Assembly (NCBI RefSeq): GCF_004362515.1
Contig: NZ_SNXU01000001.1
Location: forward strand, 3,100,001-3,164,000
Source: Actinokineospora alba
GTDB taxonomy: Bacteria > Actinomycetota > Actinomycetes > Mycobacteriales > Pseudonocardiaceae
Direction: 5' to 3'
DNA: 64,000 nt
A program made the translations under genes and the position numbers. Shown here in pieces: positions 41,692 to 50,300 of the stretch. Positions within the stretch are counted from its first letter, which is position 1; every line of letters begins with the position of its first letter. The notes beneath the pieces are model-generated. The model had not been told where the DNA came from. It saw nothing but the letters and a program-made list of their open reading frames with translations, and made no database searches.

Positions 41692-44256
41692 TCACCTCGT
41701 CGGCAGGGCGGGCGGGGGAGCTTGTTCGCGCGTCGCAAGTGGACAGTGGTGCGCGAGGTTGTCCTGCAGGGTGGCGTGGCGGAACTGGTACCGCGCTCCG
41801 ATCGTGCGGAGGATGTGCCGTCGGTGGGCGTCCTCGAGGAAGTGGATGAGCCTGCCGGGGGTGCGATATCTCAGCGTCAGAAAGGCTTGCGCGGCGGCGG
41901 CGAGCCACGTTCGGGACAGGACAAGGCCCATGACCGCGCCCAGCGCGATGCCTGCTTCGAGGTTGAATTGCTCGCCGTTCGTGAGGTGGAAGTTGTTTCC
42001 GGGGTTGAGGCCGGTGGCGATGCCCGCGACGAGCCCGATGGTGAGCCAGAAGGCGAGGTCCTGTCGCCAGGCCTGGATCGGGTTCACCGGTGAGGTGTCG
42101 GCGGTGTGGTCCGCGAATACACCGGTGACCCAGACGGCGACGCTGACGATGAGTGTCGTGGCGGCGAAGGTGAAGAGGACGAATCGGAGGATGTGGGCAG
42201 GCCCGTGTTGCGGGTGCAGGAGGAGGAACAGCGGCGTGGCGAAGATGGTGTTCGCGATGCCGAACAGGAGCCCGGCGGTGAGTGCCGCGACGATGCTGCG
42301 AGGAGCGCGGAGTTGCCGCCACGTACGGATGTTGAGCGTGCGGGGCATGGCGGTGCCGCCGGGCTGCCCGGTGGCGAGCCAGTACGTGAGGACGAATGCG
42401 ATGCCGGAGGTCGACAGGCTGGTGACACCCGCCCGTTGGCCGAAGGCGACCCCCTCCAGTACGGCCACGGCGATTCCGGTCGCCAAACCGAGGAGGTGGT
42501 GCCACGCGATGCGCATCGGTGTGGTCGCGAGTGTTTCGGGGTGACTGGTCCGCAGGTTGTACGCGAGCGCGTTCGCGATTCCGATAGGCGCGCAGAGGAT
42601 GAGTGTGTGGATGAGTGCCGTGTGCACCCAGACCAGCGGGTCGGCCGCGAACCTGGTGGCGACCATGCTCATCAGGACGAACGCGAGAAAGCCCGCCAGG
42701 GAGCCGAACAGACCGCCGAGGATGATTCGCGCCGTGGCTGGAATCCATCGGGGGAATTGCCACCAGGCGATCTCCCGATCGTTGTTCGACTGTCTGGCGA
42801 TGACGCTGAGAGTGCGGCGAGCGGAGTCCGGGGTGTGTGGGGGGAGGGGTTGTCCCGGCCGCGGTGTGTAGGCGGCGGTGATGGCGAGGTCGAGGAAGTG
42901 CCGGGAGATGGCGTCGCTGGTGGGGAATCGGTCGGGATCGAGCAATTCGGCAACGTCGGCGGGCTTGGCGCGGGGGTAGGTGTCGGGGATCAGGGTGAGG
43001 TTGAGCGGGCTGGTGAGCGCCTGCGCCGCGGCGCTGTCGGGGTTCCGGTCGAGCGCGGCGACCAAGCCGTCCCAAGGCGGTGGCGTGGGGTCGGGGAGCC
43101 AACGCCGGAGATAGCCGCTGACGTCGCTCTGGGTGAGTGGTCGCAGTTCGATGGCGGCGGCACGGGTGAGGATCGTGGGGTGTCCGGTGGCGGCCCGCAA
43201 CTCGTTGGTTCGGCTGAGTAGGACGAGTCGGAAGGTGGCTTGGTCGCTGAGAGCTCGCAGCGCGCGGGGACGGGCGGCTTCGGGGAGGTCGTCCAGCCCG
43301 TCGAGGATGACCGCGATCCGGCCTTGGGTGAGCAGTAGGCGGGCGTCACGGCGGCTGTGGCGGCCGCGTAGGACCTGGAGTTCGGTGAGTTTGGCGGTGA
43401 TCCAGTCGGCGGCGGTCATCGTGTCGGGGTTCCAGTCCTGCAGACCGAACAACACGGGAACCGGGACGCGGGCTCGCTCGCGTGGGCCGAGGTCGGCACG
43501 GTGCTTGAGGGCGTCGAGGAGCAACAGGATGGCCGCCGACGTCTTGCCGTCGCCGGGGCCGCCGGTGATGATCAGCCGCCCGGAGGCGAGTCCGCCGTAG
43601 AGGGTGAGCAGGTCGGCGCGGTCGCCGTGGTCCAGCGCCGCCGGGGTGACCTGGGTGATACCGGGCAAAGCCGGGAAGGACGAGCCGTCGTCGTGGACGG
43701 TGCTGGCCTCCTCGACCCGCCCGGTCACCGGCTGATCGCTTCGACGCCACCGGATGGGCAGGTTGACGTGGCCGACCAGGCGCCGCTCTCTGGCGGCGCC
43801 GAACCACTGGGTCTGGACGGCGGTGGCCAGGCTGTCGCACAACTGGTCCAGCGGAGCTGGTTCGAACGAGTCGGGCACCGGATCGTCCACGGGTGCCGAC
43901 ACCGGCACGTGCCCGGGACCATCGATGCGTTTCTGCCGGTAGGCGGTGGCGAAGAGCTCTCGGGCGCGTTGGGCGTCATCGCCCCCACCACCGAGCGCTC
44001 GGGCCAGTTCGCCTGCCTGGTGTTCATCGGCGGGGAGCCGGTCGCCGCGCAGGATCTGACCGACTCGTTCGGGGGAGGACAGCCCGAGTCGGATTCCGCG
44101 CTTGCGGTGATCCTCGGTGTTCAGGATCGCTCGCAGCGACGGCCAGCCGTGGTCCTGGTGGATGTGCTCGTAGAGCTCGAGCAATCGCCGGTGCGGACCT
44201 GCCTGCGGCCATCGCTGCCTGCTGATGGGTCGCCCCTGCCCCTTGCGCGTACCCAC
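41692..44256 (-). CDS. NACHT NTPase with multi-TM C-terminal region
   Basis: 854 aa, GTG start. Residues about 1-110 are a helical XRE/HTH-like module (RRLLELYEHIHQDHGWPSLR, GIRLGLSSPERVGQIL). The NACHT NTPase (about 215-480) has Walker A IITGGPGDGKTSAAILLL and Walker B IAVILDGLDDLPEAARP, with LVLLSRTNEL as sensor. After a linker, about eight hydrophobic helices (about 535-815) are present, such as GGLFGSLAGFLAFVLMSMVA. The end YQFRHATLQDNLAHHCPL is typical of actinomycete NACHT proteins. STAND/NACHT proteins sense a trigger and oligomerise; several bacterial ones defend against phage. The TM part may act as a membrane-damaging effector. Divergent from the giant toxin gene. Confidence 0.87.
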   Translation of the reverse strand: MGTRKGQGRPISRQRWPQAGPHRRLLELYEHIHQDHGWPSLRAILNTEDHRKRGIRLGLSSPERVGQILRGDRLPADEHQAGELARALGGGGDDAQRARELFATAYRQKRIDGPGHVPVSAPVDDPVPDSFEPAPLDQLCDSLATAVQTQWFGAARERRLVGHVNLPIRWRRSDQPVTGRVEEASTVHDDGSSFPALPGITQVTPAALDHGDRADLLTLYGGLASGRLIITGGPGDGKTSAAILLLLDALKHRADLGPRERARVPVPVLFGLQDWNPDTMTAADWITAKLTELQVLRGRHSRRDARLLLTQGRIAVILDGLDDLPEAARPRALRALSDQATFRLVLLSRTNELRAATGHPTILTRAAAIELRPLTQSDVSGYLRRWLPDPTPPPWDGLVAALDRNPDSAAAQALTSPLNLTLIPDTYPRAKPADVAELLDPDRFPTSDAISRHFLDLAITAAYTPRPGQPLPPHTPDSARRTLSVIARQSNNDREIAWWQFPRWIPATARIILGGLFGSLAGFLAFVLMSMVATRFAADPLVWVHTALIHTLILCAPIGIANALAYNLRTSHPETLATTPMRIAWHHLLGLATGIAVAVLEGVAFGQRAGVTSLSTSGIAFVLTYWLATGQPGGTAMPRTLNIRTWRQLRAPRSIVAALTAGLLFGIANTIFATPLFLLLHPQHGPAHILRFVLFTFAATTLIVSVAVWVTGVFADHTADTSPVNPIQAWRQDLAFWLTIGLVAGIATGLNPGNNFHLTNGEQFNLEAGIALGAVMGLVLSRTWLAAAAQAFLTLRYRTPGRLIHFLEDAHRRHILRTIGARYQFRHATLQDNLAHHCPLATREQAPPPALPTR

Positions 44257-44388
44257 TCACCCTCCGGCTCGACGTCACCGCGGACCCCGATCCGATGGTA
44301 AGGGGCCGGCGGTTCGCCGAAGTTGTTGTCCACCAACTGTCCTGTGTGATGTTGGATCGCCGCAGGTCAGCGGCGGTGGACAGGAGTC

Positions 44389-47300
44389 GTGGACGCTGCC
44401 GGGCGGATGGCGGGCCGCCGCGGGTCTTGGCTTCTCCACATGAGTCTCCGGCTGGATGATCGTGGCCCGGTCCGTTTTCGCCGCACCTGTGTCGTGCTGG
44501 CCGTCCTGGTGTCCCTGACTGGGTTCGGGCTGGCGGTGCCGCAGTTGTTCGGCGCGAGTAGCACGGCCGGTGACGCGGGGTCGGCCGTGAAGGCTCCCGA
44601 GCACCCCGAGGGCACGGCGTTCAATCCGAACCAGATCAAGGACATCAAGGCCGCTGATCCGGGTGCGAACGTGAACCTGGTCGAGCCGCCGTCGGCGAAC
44701 AATTCCGGTGACGCACGGTTGTCGTATCCGTTCGAGGTGCCGAAAGGCCGGGCTGATCTGCAGCCGACCTTGGCGGTCGCCTACAGCTCCGCGGGTGCGA
44801 ACGGCTGGACCGGTGTCGGCTGGGACGTCTCGACTCCGGCGATCACCTTGGAAACCCGGTGGGGTGTGCCCAGGTATCACTCGGGGTTGGAGACCGAGAC
44901 GTATCTGCTGAACGGCGAGCAGTTGACGCCGGTGGCGCACCGTGGGGAGTTGCAGGCCCGCACTAGCGAGAAGGTGTTCCACACGCGGGTGGAGGGCCAG
45001 TTCGATCGGATCGTCCGGCACGGCGACAGCCCGAAGAACTACTGGTGGGAGGTCACCGACAAGTCCGGCACCCGCTCGTTCTACGGCGGCGCGGCCGACG
45101 CGACGTTGACCGACGGGGCGGGCAACGTCGGCACGTGGGCGCTGCGTGAGGTGCGCGACCCGCATGACAACTTCCTTCGCTATCACCATGTGAAGGTCGC
45201 CGACGGGGGTACGGCGAATTCGGCGGTGCCGGGGAGCAACCTCTACCCGGCCAAGATCACCTACACCGGCAGCGGCGCCACCGAGGGCCGGTACTCGGTC
45301 ACGTTCATCCGGGACCGGGAGCGGGGTGAGCCGCGACGGGGTGATGTGCAGGTCGACGCCCGGTTGGGGTTCAAGAAGGTGACGGCGGATCTGCTGCGCC
45401 GGGTCGAGGTGAAACTGGACAACGAGCTGATCCGGGCGTACGAGCTGAACTACCGCACCGGCGCGTACGCCAAGACGCTGCTCGCGTCCGTCTCGCAGTT
45501 CGGCGAGGACAACCAGTTGTTCAACACGCACACGTTCGACTACTTCGACGACGTGCGTGACGCCGAAGGCAACTACAACGCCTTCGCCGCCGCCAAGGAG
45601 TGGGCGGTGCCGGACGACGACCTGGGCGTGAACATCCGCGAAGGCGAGGCGTCCGCGATCTCGGCGAGCACGTCCGCCGGCTTCGGCGCGCACCTGTTCG
45701 CCGGCTACAACGTGCAGGGGCTGCCGACCAAGGAGGGCTCGGTCGGGCTGAAGGTCGGGTTCAACGCGGGCCAGTCCGACGGTTTGGTGGCGTTGGCGGA
45801 TGTGAACGGCGACAACCTGCCGGACAAGGTGTTCCGCAAGAACAACGAGGTGTTCTACCGGCCCAATCTGGCCAAACCCGGTGGTGAGCCGAAATTCGGG
45901 GACACCCCGGTCAAGCTGGCAGGCCTCCCCGGAATCTCGACCGAGCGCACGCTGTCCGGCACCATCGGTGTCGAGGCCTACGTGCTCACGACGTCGGCCC
46001 AGTTGGACTTCGTGGGCACCACGACCACCTCGGACCGGTTCTTCAGTGACGTCAACGGCGACGGCATCACCGACCTGGTGAACAACGGCGGCGTGCTGTT
46101 CGGCTACCTCGACGCCAACGGCCAGCCGGCCTACAGCGCGGACTCCGGTCAGACCCCGGCGCCGGTCGGGGGCGGTGCGGTGACCGGCCAGATCGTCGGT
46201 GACCAGACCGCGCAGGTCAACCAGCAGGTGGACAACTCGCCGCTGCTGGACTCCGTGCGTCGCTGGGTCGCGCCGTTCAACGGCACGGTGCGGGTCGATG
46301 GCCGGGTGCGGTTGACCGAGGACACGTCCCCGGCGCGGGCCGCCTACACCAAGGCCGACGGTGTGCGGGTCACCATTCAGCACAAGGACACCGAACTGTG
46401 GGCGCAGCGCATCGGCCCGGAGGACCACATCGAGTTCGCGCCCGCCAATGTGGCGTCGATTCCGGTGACGAAGGGCGAGGCGCTCTACTTCCGCACCCAG
46501 TCCATTTTGGACGGCAAGTACGACACGGTGGCGTGGGACCCGCAGATCACCTACACGAATATCGCCGCGGGCGCGGATGTGAACGGGCTGGCGAACACGG
46601 TTTTCAAGGCGTCGAGCGACTTCACCTTCGGTGGCAGGCCGTCGCTGGTGACGGTGCCGGTCAACGGCACACTGCGGCTGACCGGTGACGTGGTCAAGAG
46701 CAAAGCCACCTCCGATGACGTGACCGTGGAGATCACGAAGGGCAACGGCGTCCACGCCCCCGCGACGGTGTACACCAAGGTCCTGCCCGCCGCGTCGACC
46801 GGAACCACCGCGATCGACCTCAGCATCCCGGTCAGCATGTTCGAGAAGATGTCGTGGCGGGTGCGGTCCGACTCGCCGATCGACGCGTCCGCGTTGTCCT
46901 GGGTGCCCAAGGCCCACTACACGGCGGCGCCAGGGGTGGAGCGGCTCGTCGACGACGCGGGACAGCCGACCCTGGTGATCAACCCCCCGTTCGACATGGA
47001 CCTGTACCCGGCGAACACCCTCACCGCTCCGCAGCAGGCCTACAAGGTCACCAAGACCGGTCCGCTGAAGGTGCGGCCGAAGCTGGCCTTCAACTTCGGG
47101 CTGTTCGGCGACTCCAAGATCGCGTTCACGGTGAAGAAGCGCGGCGGCCAACTGGTCGGCAAACGGGTGTTCGCGGCCAAGGACACCTACTTCGGCGGTC
47201 CGAACCTGGACCTGACGGTGCAGGCCACCGCGGGCGACGAGCTGTTCATCGACTACTCCACGACCGATTCCAGCCTGCTCGGCATGCTCACCGGGCAGTC

Positions 47301-50300
47301 CGCGTCGGTCACCTACGACGTGTCCTCGTCCTGGCCGACGTTCCACGCCGCGCCCAGTGCCATGCACGGCTCGGTCGCGCAGGGGGCGTTCGCCCAGCCC
47401 TATCGCGGCTGGGGTGTCATCGGCTACCAAGGCAACCGTGATCGCGCCACCCAGCCGATCAAGCAGGCCGAACTGACGCTGGACCAGAGCTTCAAGGACG
47501 CGCTGCCCAAGGAACCCAAGGAAGCCGACGTCGCACCGTTCGCCGCGAACCCGCGGCTGAGCATGCCCCGACTCGCCGTGTTCGCCCCCGTCCCCGCGAA
47601 GGGCGGCTGGGCCGCCCAGGACGAGTCGTCGTGGTTCACCCCCACATTGGCGACCAGTTCCCGCCTTGGCGCGGACACCATCGACGTCGTCACCGACGCC
47701 GACGTGGCGGGCGACCGCGCGGTGATGCGGCGCGGTGTCACCGGCCAGGTGTCCGCCACCCTCGCCGCGGGGCCGTTCGGCGGCACCGTGGTCGGCGGCA
47801 TCACCGCGGGCTCGGTCGACTACCTCGACCTCAACGGCGACCGCTACCCCGATGTCGTCGGCGCCAAGGAAATCCAGTTCTCCGACGCCACCGGTGGACT
47901 CGGCGGCGGGCGCGGCACGCTGGGGGGCAACGTTCGCGAGACGGACAACGTCTCCGGCAACGTGTCGTTCTCGGCGGGCAGCGAGTCGGCCACCGTGGCC
48001 AGCGCCCTGGGCATGTCCGCCCCCGACGCGGGCACCAGCGCCAACACCTCCACCACCGGCTCGGTCCAGCCCTCACTCGGCATCGGCGGCAGCCTGGGCG
48101 GCGGCGAGTCCGACACCCGCCTCGAACTGCTGGACATCAACGGCGACGGGTTGCCGGACAAGGTCTATGGCAACGGCGACGCCCAGCTGAACCTCGGCTA
48201 CTCCTTCGCGCCCCGCGAACCGTGGTCGCCCGGAGCGATCAACGACGCGTCGAGCCGCAACGTCGGCGTCAACCTCGGGTTCAACGTCGACCGCTACGGC
48301 TTCGCGGGCGGTGTGTCCGCCGAGCTCGGCACCTCGTTCACCAACGTGAGCATGATGGACCTCAACGGCGACGGCCTCACCGACCGGGTGTTCACCGACG
48401 GCGCCAACGCGATCAAGGTCGCCATCAACACCGGAACCGGCTTCGCCGCCCCCACCCCGTTCCGAGGCAGTTTCTCCGACATCGCCGTCGACAAGAACGC
48501 CAGCCTCGGCGCGGGCGTGTACTTCACCGTGGGCCTGCCCACCCCGGTCGGCGTGTTCGTGTTCAACCCCGGCGTCAACGCCTCCATCGGCATCGGCCGC
48601 GCGGAGACCAGTCTCCAGGACATCAACGGCGACGGCCTCGCCGACCACGTCAAATCCACCCGCGACAACCAACTCACCGTCGCCACCAACAACTCCGGCC
48701 GCACCAACCTCCTGCGCGCCGTGTCCCGCCCCATGGGCGCGAAGATCGACCTCGACTACACCCGCACGGGCAACACCGCCGACATGCCCGACTCCCAGTG
48801 GGCCATGTCCCGAGTCGCCGTGTTCGACGGGCTCGCCGGCGACGGTGCGGACACCTCGGTGACCACCTTCAAGTACGAGAACGGCAAGTACGACCGCGCC
48901 GAGCGGGACTTCCTCGGCTTCGGCAAAGTCACCACCGAGGTCCGCGACCCGGCGGCGAACGAGGCTCTGTACCGGGCCGTGACCGACGAGTACCGCACCG
49001 ACGGTCACTACACCAAGGGTCTGCTGACCCGCACGGTGACGACGGATGGGGCGGGCAAGCCGTACAAGGAAACGGTCAACACCTATCAGCTCCGCGATGT
49101 CGGCACCGGCGGTGACGCCGCCCCGGCGTCCGGCACGGCGACCGTGGTGCCGTTGTTGACTCGCACGGACACCCGCTGGTTCGAAGGCAACCCGACGGCG
49201 CAGAAGTCCACTCACGTGGAGATGTCCTACGACGAGTACGGCAACCTGACCCGATCGTTCGACGCCGCCGACGAAGGCGCCGCCGACGACGTGGAAGCCC
49301 ACTTCGAGTACACCGCGGCGGACCCGGCATGTCGGGACCGCAACATCATCGGCACGGCACGCGTGGTGTGGGAGAACCGGCAGACCCCGTTCGAGCGTCT
49401 ACGACATCGAGAGTCCACAGTGGACTGCGCTACGGGCTTGATGACCCAACTGCGGGAGTCCCTCACCGGGGACGTCCGTGCCACGACGGATCTGGAGTAC
49501 TACCCGGACGGCAACCTGAAGTCGGTGACCGGCCCGGAGAACAAGACCGGCCAGCGGTACAAGCTGGACTACGGCTACGACACCGTCGTCGGTGTCCACA
49601 TCGAGTCCATTGTGGATAGTTTCGGCTACCGTTCCAGCTCGACCCACAACCTGAAGTACGGGCTGGCGGACCGCACGGTCGATCAGAGCAACCAGCAGGT
49701 GCTGCGCTCGTACGACGCGGTCGGTCGGTTGAAGACCGTCACTGGCCCGTACGAGATCGGCAGCGGCCGGGTCACCATCGACATGGAGTACCACCCCGAA
49801 GCTGTCGTGCCGTACGCGGTCACCCGGCACGCCGACCGCGCCGCGAGCGGCCTGCGCACCGACACCATCGACACGGTGTCCTTCATGGACGGCCTGAAGC
49901 AGGTCGTGCAGACCAAGAAGGACGCCTCCGTCGCGGCCACCCCGGGGGCGACCCCGGCGGCGGTGATGATCGTCTCGGGTCGGACGAAGGTCGACCTCCT
50001 GGGTCGGATCGTGGAGATCTATCAGCCGGTGACCGAGGCGAAGGGCTCGGCGAACACCACGTTCAACCCGGCGTTCGACTCGGTCGCGCCGACCCGGGAC
50101 TCGTTCGATGTGTTGGACCGCAAGACCAAGACGGTGCTGCCGGACGACACGACCACCCAGTTCGCGTTCGGGTTCGGTCTCGACCGCGGCGGGGTGACCC
50201 GGTTCGAGAAGGTCGGCACCGACGCAGGAGGCAAGCAGCGTCGCACGTACACCGATGTGCGTGAGTTGACCACGGCGGTGAAGGAGTTCAACCCGTCGGG

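Noticed and set aside
44275..47430. A minus-strand open frame of about 1051 codons under the giant toxin
   Set aside because: Antisense shadow of the SpvB/TcdB coding region; composition is repetitive and no motifs are present.
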